The notes: generated by a model from the sequence alone, not told the origin. Numbered from the stretch's first letter, positions 33,324 to 41,820 are shown. The stretch: DNA of 64,000 nucleotides from Paenibacillus auburnensis (GCF_927798115.1 NZ_CAKMMG010000007.1:124001-188000); one strand, 5' to 3'. Translations and numbers: made by a program.

Positions 33324-33760
33324 AGCTTATTCTGCTGCTTGGAAGCGCGTTTTCCTGCCTTGTCAGCCTTCTTGGCTTTGGTGTGCCCGCCTGCAGTTTC
33401 AATGGCGGGCTGTTCGGCTGTGATGACAGAGCCGTTCAGCACGCAGCCTTCCATGATGCTCAGCATGCCTGCTTGGATATTACCATGCAGCTGTCCGGTT
33501 CCCGTCATGGTGAGCCGCTGATCGGCAGTAACGTCACCATATACTTTTCCGGCGATAATGACCTCCTTGGCTTTGATCGTGGAGAGCACCGTACTTTGTT
33601 CGCCGATGGTTACAGTTCCCTGGCATTGGATTTCCCCGCTGAAGTTACCCTCAATCCGTAAATTGGTATCGCATTGCACCTTGCCCTCCAGATTGCCTCC
33701 ATGTCCGATCAGCGAATCGGTAGACCTGAACAGCGCTGATTGCTTGCTTCTATTCCACAT
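33311..33760 (-). CDS. Bactofilin family cytoskeletal protein
   Basis: 149 residues with the DUF583/bactofilin beta-helix core (about 18-115, TNLRIEGNFSGEIQCQGTVTIGE, VIIAGKVYGDVTADQRLTMTG, QLHGNIQAGML) and a charged Lys/Ala-rich tail. Such proteins polymerise beneath the membrane without nucleotide and often localise cell-wall enzymes. It is downstream of an M23 peptidase gene on the same strand (84-base gap), the same partnership known in other bacteria for bactofilins and M23 endopeptidases; I infer that this pair works together in cell shape or septal wall remodelling. Confidence 0.88.
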   Translation of the reverse strand: MWNRSKQSALFRSTDSLIGHGGNLEGKVQCDTNLRIEGNFSGEIQCQGTVTIGEQSTVLSTIKAKEVIIAGKVYGDVTADQRLTMTGTGQLHGNIQAGMLSIMEGCVLNGSVITAEQPAIETAGGHTKAKKADKAGKRASKQQNKLEAG

Positions 33761-33844
33761 GCCTTTACCCTCCTAAACATTATGTGAGCTTAACCGCTAT
33801 TGAAATACTCCAACACGAACAAAACTGCCTATGAAGCCTTAGCC

Positions 33845-35035
33845 TTATGGGTTCACATATCCTAAGGGATTGACCGCTTTGTTCTGCTTCACCACCTGAA
33901 AATGGAGATGGGGGCCTGTGCTTCGTCCGGTATTGCCAAGGGTGCCGATTTGCTGGCCTTTGCTTACCTTATCACCCACAGTGACAGTCATCCCGTTTAA
34001 ATGCATGTACCAGGTTTCCAGACCGTTCGAATGCTTGAGGATAATGTATTTGCCTCTTGCTCCCATTTGCTCAGACGCAGTAACCTCACCGTCCATTGCC
34101 GCGTAGACCGGATCCCCGATGCTACCGGCAATATCAATGCCTGAATGATAGGCGGAGACGCCTTTAAAGGGATCGGAGCGGTAGCCAAAGCTGGAAGTGA
34201 TCATTTTGGAGTGGGTCGGCCAGATGACGGCCGGGGCCAGGCGTTTTTTTTCTGCGAGGGCTTTTTTAGCCTGCAATTGAGCCTCTGCGCTCTGGGCCTC
34301 CTTGGCCTCTGTAATCGTTGTGGTGATGCTGGTTACCATCTCTTCCAGCAGGCTGCGGATTTCTGCGTAATCATCTCTGGTTTCCTGCACCAGCTCCAGA
34401 GGGTCATCCTGATAGACAGCGATATACTCCCCGCCAACCTGTGGCGCTACAGTGCTGTTGAATGCGGAAGAGATGGCTCCAAGACGGAAGCTGACGGCAG
34501 ACAGGGAAGAGGAAGCAGCAGCTGGCCCAGGTTCCGCGGCGAAAGCGACTCCATAGTTCAAGGTAGATGACGCTACTGTGTCTGCAGCCGGGATGGTTCC
34601 GGGGGTGGACATAGAGGTAGAAAGCGGATCGGTCTCTGAGTCTGTGTCCCGGCCGGTATTGCCATCCGGATTAATCAGGGATTGCAGCTGCGCTTCAAGC
34701 TCATCCACGCTTTTCAGTTGATCCCGGATGTTCTCTGCTTCCTCTGACAGCTCCGTCACCTGGCTGCGGAGCTGCTGCAGAGTCTGTTCCTTATCGGCAA
34801 CCTTCATTTCCATCCGGAGATTGGTCAGCGATAGTGAAGCAGCCTCGGCCTCCAGCTCAGCAATGGATCGTGAGGCATGAAAATGCATCGAAGTGACCAG
34901 ACTGGAGATGGAGAGGGCTGCTGCGGCCGGGATGGCCAGGGCAAGCGGCTTGGATAACTGGAACTGTCTGACCGGACGTCCGGCCTCGCGGACAACAAGC
35001 AGGGTAATCCGGTTGTGATCTGGCTGAGTTTTCAT
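33845..35035 (-). CDS. M23 family peptidase with coiled coil, membrane-anchored
   Basis: 396 residues: a short cytoplasmic start, one membrane helix (about 31-54, LALAIPAAAALSISSLV), a coiled coil (about 60-120, ELEAEAASLSLTNLRMEMKV and following) and a C-terminal zinc endopeptidase domain. Its motif residues are H-x3-D in HSGIDIAG and H-x-H in HLHFQV. It should cut peptidoglycan cross-bridges outside the membrane; the LytM group also includes inactive regulators, but here the zinc ligands are complete. ATG 35035 follows AGAAAGGAG; an in-frame ATG at 35056 lies before that site. It probably shares a transcript with the bactofilin gene. Confidence 0.9.
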   Translation of the reverse strand: MKTQPDHNRITLLVVREAGRPVRQFQLSKPLALAIPAAAALSISSLVTSMHFHASRSIAELEAEAASLSLTNLRMEMKVADKEQTLQQLRSQVTELSEEAENIRDQLKSVDELEAQLQSLINPDGNTGRDTDSETDPLSTSMSTPGTIPAADTVASSTLNYGVAFAAEPGPAAASSSLSAVSFRLGAISSAFNSTVAPQVGGEYIAVYQDDPLELVQETRDDYAEIRSLLEEMVTSITTTITEAKEAQSAEAQLQAKKALAEKKRLAPAVIWPTHSKMITSSFGYRSDPFKGVSAYHSGIDIAGSIGDPVYAAMDGEVTASEQMGARGKYIILKHSNGLETWYMHLNGMTVTVGDKVSKGQQIGTLGNTGRSTGPHLHFQVVKQNKAVNPLGYVNP

Positions 35036-35279
35036 AGCTTCTCCTTTCTGCGGCATAGGGAGCCGCCTTGTGTTCTCATGCGGTCCAGCGGTTTGTAATT
35101 CAATGGGCTCATCCGATTCGTCCTACTACTCTATGTATTCCAGCCCTTTGGTGAACATGACAACGGTTTGCTTGAATAAAGTAGGAGAGTTACGGCAAAA
35201 CCTGTACTGAAATCAGCTTGTCAGGGCAAGGCGCAATGGTCTGCCTGACCAGGCTGCCGAAATTTATGGAGGTGACGGC

Positions 35280-36713
35280 TTGAAAATAATTGTGTTCTTA
35301 CTCAGTCTTTTTGTGCTGCAGGTTGCTATCATAGTGCTGCTGGAATACCGCCGTCCGCAAAGGGCACTGGCCTGGGTGGTCCTTAGCTTCTGCTGCCCTC
35401 CGCTGGGTCTGCTGCTCTATTATTTCCTGGGGCGGGATTATTGGCAGAGCCGGAAGATAGACAAGCACTGTACACCTTCGAGGCTTAGTGAAATAGGTGC
35501 CCATGTCTCCGGTAAAATCAAAATTGTCCAGAAGCCGGAGGAATGCGGAAACCCGGCGTTTACCAGCCATGAGGAACTGCTCTATCTGCTCGGTAGATTG
35601 TCCGGCCGAAATATTACAGGCCGCAATCGCAGCCGGATACTGCCAGATGCACAGGAGGCCTATGCTGCCATGCTGGAGGCGATGGAGGCGGCACGGGAAC
35701 ATATCCATTTGGAATTTTATATTTTTCGTGACGATGAGATTGGGAAGCAATTCCAGGAGGTGATGGTCCGCAAAGCGCGTCAGGGGGTCAAGGTGCGTCT
35801 GCTGTGTGACGGGCTCGGCAGCCATCATCTGAGCCGGGAATTTATCGGTACCTTAAAACATGCGGGAGTCGAGGTTCATTTCTTTTTGCCGCTGCTTCAT
35901 TCGCTGCTGGACCGCAGGTTTAATTACCGGAATCACCGTAAAATTATGGTTATCGACGGTCTGGTTGGCTTTACGGGAGGGATGAATGTCGGGGATGATT
36001 ATTTGGGCAAAGACCCCAAAATGGGCTATTGGCGCGATACCCATCTGCAGCTGGAGGGAGATTCTGTATATCATCTGCAGGCTATATTTCTGAAGGACTG
36101 GAAGCTGGCGGCCGGAGACTGGCTGAGCCATCCGCGCTTTTTTCCCGCCCATAACTGTACAGAACAGGAAGCTGTACTGGTGGTAGCCAGCGGACCGGAT
36201 GGAGCGATTGATGCGTCCCAGGAGATGTATTTTGCCGCGCTTTGTTCGGCCAGAAGACGTATCTGGATTGCCTCGCCATATTTCATTCCCGATCCGACTA
36301 TCTGCCGGGCGCTCAAGAATGCTGTGCTCAGCGGGGTGGATGTAAGAATCATTATTCCTGCCAAACCGGACAACAAGCTTGTCTACTCGGCTTCATTGTC
36401 CTATCTGGAGAATTTGCAGGATGCGGGAGTGAAGTTCTATCGCTACACCAGAGGTTTCATGCATGCCAAGGTCATGATTATTGACGACTTGCTGGCCACC
36501 ATCGGCAGTGCCAATTTGGACATGCGCAGCTTCTATTCCAATTTTGAGCTGACGGCTGTTCTGCTCCGTCCGGAGCGTATTGCTGAGCTGGCCTCGGACT
36601 TTGAAAAGGATTTGAAGGACAGCCCATTTATTGACCCCGAAAAATTTAGAGAGCGAGCCTGGAATGTCAAGTTGATTCAAAGCCTTTGTCAGCTGTTATC
36701 CCCGCTTTTATGA
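35280..36713 (+). CDS. cls: Cardiolipin synthase (phospholipase D family)
   Basis: Membrane enzyme that joins two phosphatidylglycerol molecules into cardiolipin, 477 residues. Two N-terminal membrane helices (IIVFLLSLFVLQVAIIVLLEY, then ALAWVVLSFCCPPLGLLLYYF) precede two phospholipase-D domains with HRKIMVIDGLVGFTGG and HAKVMIIDDLLATIGSAN (H-x-K-x4-D twice). The start is TTG 35280 after GGAGGTGA. A possible terminator is the 8-bp pair AAAAGAGG/CCTCTTTT at 36717-36783. Confidence 0.93.
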   Translation: MKIIVFLLSLFVLQVAIIVLLEYRRPQRALAWVVLSFCCPPLGLLLYYFLGRDYWQSRKIDKHCTPSRLSEIGAHVSGKIKIVQKPEECGNPAFTSHEELLYLLGRLSGRNITGRNRSRILPDAQEAYAAMLEAMEAAREHIHLEFYIFRDDEIGKQFQEVMVRKARQGVKVRLLCDGLGSHHLSREFIGTLKHAGVEVHFFLPLLHSLLDRRFNYRNHRKIMVIDGLVGFTGGMNVGDDYLGKDPKMGYWRDTHLQLEGDSVYHLQAIFLKDWKLAAGDWLSHPRFFPAHNCTEQEAVLVVASGPDGAIDASQEMYFAALCSARRRIWIASPYFIPDPTICRALKNAVLSGVDVRIIIPAKPDNKLVYSASLSYLENLQDAGVKFYRYTRGFMHAKVMIIDDLLATIGSANLDMRSFYSNFELTAVLLRPERIAELASDFEKDLKDSPFIDPEKFRERAWNVKLIQSLCQLLSPLL

Positions 36714-36749
36714 CCGAAAAGAGGACAAAAACATCGCTTTTCGAAGGCT

Positions 36750-36793
36750 GGAACATGTTCCATTCCTTATTTGGCCCTCTTTTGTGATATAAT
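36750..36793 (+). promoter_or_regulatory. Promoter of the YitT gene with adjacent palindrome
   Basis: An extended -10 (TGA-TATAAT, 36785-36793) lies 88 bases before the ATG. A perfect 12-bp palindrome, GGAACATGTTCC (36750-36761), lies just upstream of where the -35 would be. It may be an operator; no known regulator site is assigned. Confidence 0.45.
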
Positions 36794-36880
36794 GAAGGTA
36801 TAAGAAGAAATATAAGAGGGTATCTCTTGAAATGATGCTTTCGATAATTCTTTTAAATACTTTTTTATAGGGGGAGTTCT

Positions 36881-37795
36881 ATGAATGTAAGCCAGCAAAT
36901 CTTTACGAATGAGGATCAGAAAAAACCTCAAAAATCCGGGTCTGTGAGGACAGCCAGACTTAAGATGGCTCAACGGATTGTTATGATGGTGCTGGGCGCG
37001 GCAATGATGTCCGTTGCGCTTGAAATTTTTCTTGTTCCCAATGAGTTGATTGACGGCGGAATAACCGGTATTTCCATTATGCTATCCCATATTTTTAACA
37101 TTCCTCTCGGAATATTGCTGACGCTGCTCAACCTGCCGTTTCTGGTCATCGGTTATAAGCAGATCGGCAAGACCTTTGCCTTATCCACTTTGTTTGCCGT
37201 AATCCTGATGTCTATAGGCACCCAATTGCTGCATCCGGTAAAGCCGATTACGGTTGAGCCTTTATTGGCAGCCGTGTTCGGAGGCGTTATTCTCGGGGTC
37301 GGCGTAGGACTCGTTGTAAGATACGGGGGCTCGCTTGATGGTACGGAGATTGTGGCCATTCTGATTGCTAAGAAGCTGCCGTTTTCTGTCGGCGAAGTAG
37401 TCATGTTCTTCAACTTCTTTATTCTTTCCGTAGCGGGTTTTGTATTCGGCTGGAATAATGCCATGTTCTCCCTGATTGCTTATTACATCGCCTTTAAGAT
37501 GATTGACGTTACCCTTGAAGGTCTGGATCAGTCGAAATCGGTCTGGATTATCAGCGATAAATTCCGTGATATCGGGGAAGCGCTGACCGAGCGTCTTGGA
37601 CGCGGTGTTACGTATCTCGATGGCGAGGGCGGTTTTTCCGGTGAAAATAAGAAAGTAATCTTTGTAGTCATTACACGACTGGAAGAAGCGAAGCTTAAAT
37701 CGATTGTTGAAGACTGGGATTCTGACGCATTTGTTGCGATCGGTAATATCCATGATGTTAAAGGCGGCCGTTTTAAGAAAAAATCAATCCATTAG
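36881..37795 (+). CDS. YitT family membrane protein (DUF161 plus DUF2179)
   Basis: 304 residues with about five membrane helices (from IVMMVLGAAMMSVALEIFLV to YIAFKMIDVTLEG) and a C-terminal cytoplasmic DUF2179 domain (about 210-300, SVWIISDKFRDIGEALTERLGRGVTYLDGEGGFSG, then KVIFVVITRLEEAKLK). Members are common in spore formers; their transport or signalling function is unknown. GGGGGA precedes ATG 36881. Confidence 0.88.
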   Translation: MNVSQQIFTNEDQKKPQKSGSVRTARLKMAQRIVMMVLGAAMMSVALEIFLVPNELIDGGITGISIMLSHIFNIPLGILLTLLNLPFLVIGYKQIGKTFALSTLFAVILMSIGTQLLHPVKPITVEPLLAAVFGGVILGVGVGLVVRYGGSLDGTEIVAILIAKKLPFSVGEVVMFFNFFILSVAGFVFGWNNAMFSLIAYYIAFKMIDVTLEGLDQSKSVWIISDKFRDIGEALTERLGRGVTYLDGEGGFSGENKKVIFVVITRLEEAKLKSIVEDWDSDAFVAIGNIHDVKGGRFKKKSIH

Positions 37796-37931
37796 CGTTT
37801 GTCCGGAATAGCGGGCACGCTGCCCTGAAGGAAGGTATATTTACGAAAGTCAGAGCAATCAATCCGGCGCCCGCAGCAAGCCACGCCGTATTCTCATATA
37901 GAATACCTTCTGTCCAAAAGCTGGACACCTG

Positions 37932-37972
37932 ATAAGCCCGCAGCCTGTTAAAGGCATCTGCGGGCTTATTGC
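37932..37972. terminator. Terminator between convergent YitT and ligD-polymerase genes
   Basis: ATAAGCCCGCAG pairs with CTGCGGGCTTAT (12 bp) around 14 bases, followed by T-rich sequence. Confidence 0.8.
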
Positions 37973-37999
37973 TGCCTGTGGAAGGGTTTGGGGGCTGCT

Positions 38000-38884
38000 T
38001 TATGGAAGCTTCGAGACAATATCACTGACCGGCTGCGGCGGCACCTTGGCAATAAGATCCCCCATGCGGCTCAGCCGCTCCTCAATATTCAGCAGATGGT
38101 AATCAGTAGGTGAGACATTGCGGGCGACCTCCTCCCACAGGAGCGGGGTTGATACAGTAGCCAGCGGCCGGGCGCGCGGTGTATAGGGAGCGGCTAAGGT
38201 TTTGCCGCCGTAATGCTGCAGATAGTCGAAATAAATCTTGTCTCCGCGGTGTTTCTTGAGCCGCTCTAATGTGAAGAGGTCCGGCCGCTTCTCGGTGACA
38301 TAACGTCCGACGAAATGGCCGATTTTACGCAGCTCATCAAAGGAAATCCCCGGATTTACCGGGATAATAATCTGCACTCCCGTGGCCCCGGAGGTTTTGG
38401 GAACCGAAGCCAGGCCCAGTGATTTCAGCACATCCCCGACCATAGCGGCCGCCTCCATAATGCGCGGCTCCACTTCAAGAGAAGGATCCAGATCGATCAT
38501 CCACTCACAGGGCAGGCTGCTTCCTGCATAATGCAGCGAAGGGTGAAATTCCAGCGCGGCCAGATTGCCAAGCCAGATCAGTTCGGGCAGGCCCTGCAGG
38601 ACGATATATTCAATCCCGTCCTGCAGGGCTGTCTTCACAAAACCGGGCAGCGGCTGGGGGGCATTCTTCTGATAAAAGGACATCCCCGGCACACCGTGCG
38701 GATAGCGGATAACCGTTAACAGCCGGTCTTTGCAGTAACGCAGCAGGTAAGGAGAGAGTACGGCCAGCTTTTGCAGGTAAATCCGCTTGGTGATTCCAAC
38801 CTCCGGCCAGAGAGGCTTGTCCGGGTTCGTAACTGTGATCTCTTGTCCGTCTACGGTGATGGAGCCTTTGAGCACGGCCGGCAT
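38000..38884 (-). CDS. NHEJ DNA polymerase/primase (LigD polymerase domain, stand-alone)
   Basis: Archaeo-eukaryotic-primase-type polymerase, 294 residues, that fills ends in non-homologous end joining. It shows TNPDKPLWPEVGITK, the catalytic DLD (D131 and D133 in EWMIDLDPS), KTSGATGVQIIIP with the third-motif region, and a late PRARPLATVSTPLLW. AAAGGAGG lies at the right distance from ATG 38884; the in-frame ATG at 38980 would run into the ligase gene. In B. subtilis LigD, ligase and polymerase are one chain; here they are two genes with a 71-base gap. Confidence 0.9.
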   Translation of the reverse strand: MPAVLKGSITVDGQEITVTNPDKPLWPEVGITKRIYLQKLAVLSPYLLRYCKDRLLTVIRYPHGVPGMSFYQKNAPQPLPGFVKTALQDGIEYIVLQGLPELIWLGNLAALEFHPSLHYAGSSLPCEWMIDLDPSLEVEPRIMEAAAMVGDVLKSLGLASVPKTSGATGVQIIIPVNPGISFDELRKIGHFVGRYVTEKRPDLFTLERLKKHRGDKIYFDYLQHYGGKTLAAPYTPRARPLATVSTPLLWEEVARNVSPTDYHLLNIEERLSRMGDLIAKVPPQPVSDIVSKLP

Positions 38885-38955
38885 AGGATATCCTCCTTTA
38901 CATAAGTCTCTGTATAGCGGGTAAGCTATGCTTCTAATCAGTCTGGAAGCAGAGC

Positions 38956-39903
38956 TTACCCTCTTTGTCCGATCCGGCAATCCTCCGGAGGCAGGTCAAC
39001 CTGTGCCTGTATCACCGGCTGGCGCAGTGTGCCTGAGCTGTTCCATTCCAGAAAATGCAGCTTGAATACGAGGCTGGGTTTGATCCAGACAGCGCCCTTA
39101 CTGCGCTGTGGAAGGGACGCGAAAGGCATCACGGGTATGGTCAGGTTATGTGCCTGCGCAGTCAGATTCCGCCAATCCATGGCAGTCATCCGTCCTGCCC
39201 CCGCATGTCCGATATAGTGCAGCTTGCCCGCATCATCATAGAGCCCGAACAGAAGGGCATTTACGATGCCGTCGCGGAAGGTGACGCCGCCGGCAACTGC
39301 GGTCACATCAGAGATGATCTTGCGCTTCTGCCAGCGTTTATCTTTCCCGCTGGGGGCATAGGTGCTGTTAATGTCCTTGCAGACAATCCCCTCCAGTCTT
39401 CCATTCAGGGCAGCGGAGAATAGCTCTGCCGGATCCGCGTAGCTGGGCACGTTCTGCACATGGAGATGCGGCAGCAGCATCTCACTGAGCATCTGCTGCC
39501 GCCGGGATAAGGGCTGATCCAGCAGCCATACGCCGTTGCAGTAGAGCATATCAAATACCATATACAGGACCGGTACCTGCGGCCTCACTGCCCGGATAGC
39601 TGTTTCGCTTTTCAGACTGTCGCGGCGCATCACTTCATGGAAGGACGGCTTGCCGCCGCTGAGCGCGATGACCTCGCCGTCCAGAATGAAGGAGTTTGCG
39701 CGACAGTAGCTGCGGGGCACCGTCAGCTCAGGATATTGCAATGTGCGCCGGTTGCCGCGGCGGTTAATCAGCTCTACATGGTTCCCGTCATAATAAGAGA
39801 GCATACGGACCCCGTCCCATTTGATCTGTGCGATCCACTGGCTGCCGGACGGGAGCTGCGCAGCGAGTACAGGTTCAAACGGTATAACCGGCTGCATTTC
39901 CAT
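38956..39903 (-). CDS. ATP-dependent DNA ligase (LigD ligase domain, stand-alone)
   Basis: Nick-sealing ligase, 315 residues. Motif I is K28 in KWDGVR (adenylation site), followed by RRGNRR, ILDGEVIAL (motif III), YMVFDMLYCNG (IIIa), EGIVCKD (IV) and the motif V region; the OB fold ends the chain. It belongs with Ku (upstream, same strand, 35-base gap) and the polymerase (downstream). ATG 39903 has GGAGGTGC just upstream. Confidence 0.9.
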   Translation of the reverse strand: MEMQPVIPFEPVLAAQLPSGSQWIAQIKWDGVRMLSYYDGNHVELINRRGNRRTLQYPELTVPRSYCRANSFILDGEVIALSGGKPSFHEVMRRDSLKSETAIRAVRPQVPVLYMVFDMLYCNGVWLLDQPLSRRQQMLSEMLLPHLHVQNVPSYADPAELFSAALNGRLEGIVCKDINSTYAPSGKDKRWQKRKIISDVTAVAGGVTFRDGIVNALLFGLYDDAGKLHYIGHAGAGRMTAMDWRNLTAQAHNLTIPVMPFASLPQRSKGAVWIKPSLVFKLHFLEWNSSGTLRQPVIQAQVDLPPEDCRIGQRG

Positions 39904-39938
39904 GGCGCACCTCCTGAGTATGTTGTATGCACGAAGGT

Positions 39939-40910
39939 TCAGGAAACGGTCTCTTTGCTTTTAGAGCTGCGCCGCTTCGCTTTGGGAGCTATGACCGGAA
40001 TCGGCCCGGTTGCTTCGTTAACTACGGCAGTTCCCGGCGCCGCTTCAGCTGTTTTGGCTTTCGCTGTTTTTTTCTTTGCTGCGGCTGCCGTTTTTGGCTT
40101 GCCGACTGAGCCGGCCAGAGAAGGGCCGGGATCGGCCGGGATATGCTGGACAGCTTCGATACTGGCCTGCAGTGCAGCCATCAGATCGATGACATTGTTC
40201 TCCTGCCGCGACGGTGCGATATGGAATTCCTCCCCGGAAACTTTATGTGAGATCAAGTCCAGCATCCGCTGACGGTAGTCATCCGTATATTTCTCCGGCT
40301 CAAACGGTGTGGACAGCTGAGAGATCAGCAGCTTGGCCATATCCAGCTCTTTATCGCTCACCATGCCTGCTTCCGGCAATCCGGGAACCTGGGAGACCGG
40401 TCGCACCTCATCCGGATAAAAGATCGTCTCAATCGCCAGGCAGTCCTCCAGCACACGGATGGCGGCTAGGCTGCTTTTGGAGCGGATGGAAATCTTGGCA
40501 ATCCCGATCTTACCCGTCTGGCGCATCGCCTCCATCAGTAGCCGGTAAGCATTGGTGCCCGCCTGGTCCGGGGACAGATAGTAGGTCTTTTGAAAATAAA
40601 TCGGGTCGATCTCCGTCAAATCCACAAAATCAAGGATCGTAATATTTTTGCTGCTTTCTTCGGTGAGCTGGTCCAGCTCCTCTTTGTCAAACAGGACAAA
40701 CTTTCCTTTTTCGTACTCATAGCCCTTGCCGATTTCCTCCCAGCCCACTTCCTTCTCACAAACCGGGCATTTGCGTACATAGGACAGCGGACTGCCGCAT
40801 TCCTTGTGGATGTACCGCAGGGAGATGTCTTTATCCTCCGTGGCGGAGAACATTTTGACCGGTACATGCACAAGTCCGAAGCTGATGGCTCCTTTCCAAA
40901 CGGTATGCAT
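39939..40910 (-). CDS. ku: Ku protein, non-homologous end joining
   Basis: Dimeric ring that binds broken DNA ends and recruits the ligase and polymerase encoded downstream, 323 residues. The core begins MHTVWKGAISFGLVHVPVK and continues with YRLLMEAMRQTGKIGIAKI and FYPDEVRP; the tail (about 270-323) is rich in Lys and Ala, as in many bacterial Ku proteins, and probably binds DNA. ATG 40910 follows AGGAGGCGAT. In B. subtilis the Ku-LigD pair (YkoVU) is made in the forespore under sigma-G; a matching -10 lies upstream here. Confidence 0.93.
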   Translation of the reverse strand: MHTVWKGAISFGLVHVPVKMFSATEDKDISLRYIHKECGSPLSYVRKCPVCEKEVGWEEIGKGYEYEKGKFVLFDKEELDQLTEESSKNITILDFVDLTEIDPIYFQKTYYLSPDQAGTNAYRLLMEAMRQTGKIGIAKISIRSKSSLAAIRVLEDCLAIETIFYPDEVRPVSQVPGLPEAGMVSDKELDMAKLLISQLSTPFEPEKYTDDYRQRMLDLISHKVSGEEFHIAPSRQENNVIDLMAALQASIEAVQHIPADPGPSLAGSVGKPKTAAAAKKKTAKAKTAEAAPGTAVVNEATGPIPVIAPKAKRRSSKSKETVS

Positions 40911-40943
40911 CGATATCGCCTCCTGATAATAAGTGCTATGGCT

Positions 40944-40950
40944 TAGTATG
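40944..40950 (-). promoter_or_regulatory. Sigma-G type -10 candidate for the ku operon
   Basis: On the minus strand CATACTA, the sigma-G -10 consensus, lies 34 bases before the ku start. The -35 is not clear. A forespore promoter agrees with what is known of ku/ligD in Bacillus. Confidence 0.4.
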
Positions 40951-41073
40951 AGGCGATGCCGCATTTTCTAGCCTGATGCATTTTTTGCGAACCTTGGGAA
41001 AAAATAAAGCCAGGACCTGAAGGGGAGCCGCGTCAAGTGGTATGCATTACAGCGAAGCAAAATGGAGGAACCT

Positions 41074-41247
41074 ATGGACAGAGGACGGAATGAGTGGAGC
41101 GATACGCTGTCGGAGCAGGATATACCGGCAGAGGTCGTGGATTGGGCGAATATTATCGCAGATCCGGATGATGAGCTGAATATAGACGCCGCCGGGTATC
41201 TGGATGCGGATGCAACGATCGGCGAACCCGAAGCAGACGAGGAATAA
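41074..41247 (+). CDS. Small acidic protein of unknown function
   Basis: 57 residues beginning MDRGRNEWSDTLSE and rich in Asp, Glu and Ala; no cysteine or membrane segment. GGAGG (41064-41068) precedes ATG 41074; an in-frame ATG at 41062 is less well placed. It lies between the divergent ku operon and the SASP-H gene, so a spore role is possible, but nothing in the chain proves it. Function unknown. Confidence 0.6.
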   Translation: MDRGRNEWSDTLSEQDIPAEVVDWANIIADPDDELNIDAAGYLDADATIGEPEADEE

Positions 41248-41254
41248 GAGGGAC

Positions 41255-41388
41255 AAGCGTATGCTTCCGAAGTCAGTTTTGTACGAACCGGATACAGTGA
41301 AGATTATGCTATTACAAAACTAAGCGTATGCTTTCGAAGTCAGTTTTGCACGAACCAGATTCAGTGAAGATTATGCTATTACAAAACT
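41255..41388 (+). repeat. Two tandem 67-bp copies of an mRNA-leader motif before sspH
   Basis: Unit 1 is 41255-41321 and unit 2 is 41322-41388; they differ at four positions. Each starts AAGCGTATGCTT, has CAGTTTTG, and ends ACAAAACT, so AGTTTTG can pair with CAAAACT in the same unit. The second unit runs straight into TTAAGGAG, the ribosome binding site. A single related copy precedes groEL (54581-54648). Confidence 0.85.
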
Positions 41389-41405
41389 TTAAGGAGACCA
41401 AAAAA

Positions 41406-41591
41406 ATGGACGTAAAACGGGCAAAGGACATTTATGCTTCCAAGGAGATGATCTCTGTACATTTGGACGGGGAGCCGGTGTGGATCGAGCGTGTGGACGA
41501 AGCAAACGGCATGGCTACAGTGCAGGTGGGATCACGTCCAACGAATACCCATACGGTTGGTGTGGAGCGGCTGGAGGAACAGGGAATTTAG
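41406..41591 (+). CDS. sspH: H-type small acid-soluble spore protein
   Basis: 61 residues, MDVKRAKDIYASKEMISVHL and then GEPVWIERVDEANGMATVQV, ending GVERLEEQGI. This is the SspH pattern (RAKxI at the start, a G-x-P-v-x-I centre, LEEQ at the end). Such proteins are packed in the spore core. ATG 41406 follows TAAGGAGA; longer frames start inside the repeat leader. Neighbouring Ku/LigD fits a forespore locus. Confidence 0.85.
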   Translation: MDVKRAKDIYASKEMISVHLDGEPVWIERVDEANGMATVQVGSRPTNTHTVGVERLEEQGI

Positions 41592-41646
41592 GCGTCTCCT
41601 TCAAATTGCGGCTGTTCACACAGAGTTGGAATTTATAACGGAATAT

Positions 41647-41695
41647 AAGCAGAGCAGCGATCCTTCTGTGATGGATAAGGCTGCTCTGCTTTTTT
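41647..41695 (+). terminator. Terminator of sspH
   Basis: AAGCAGAGCAGC pairs with GCTGCTCTGCTT, followed by TTTTT. Confidence 0.88.
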
Positions 41696-41820
41696 GGCAT
41701 TCCGTACATGCTGCATAAAGCCAGTGCTTAAGCTTTGCATGATAGCTGACACAAAGGTTGACGCTAACTGCTGCTACCGCCTATATTTGGGATGTGAATT
41801 TGCAGAAAAGAGATGATAAC

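Noticed and set aside
38885..38980. N-terminal extension of the polymerase from 38980
   Set aside because: It would overlap the ligase gene and ignores the strong AAAGGAGG before ATG 38884.
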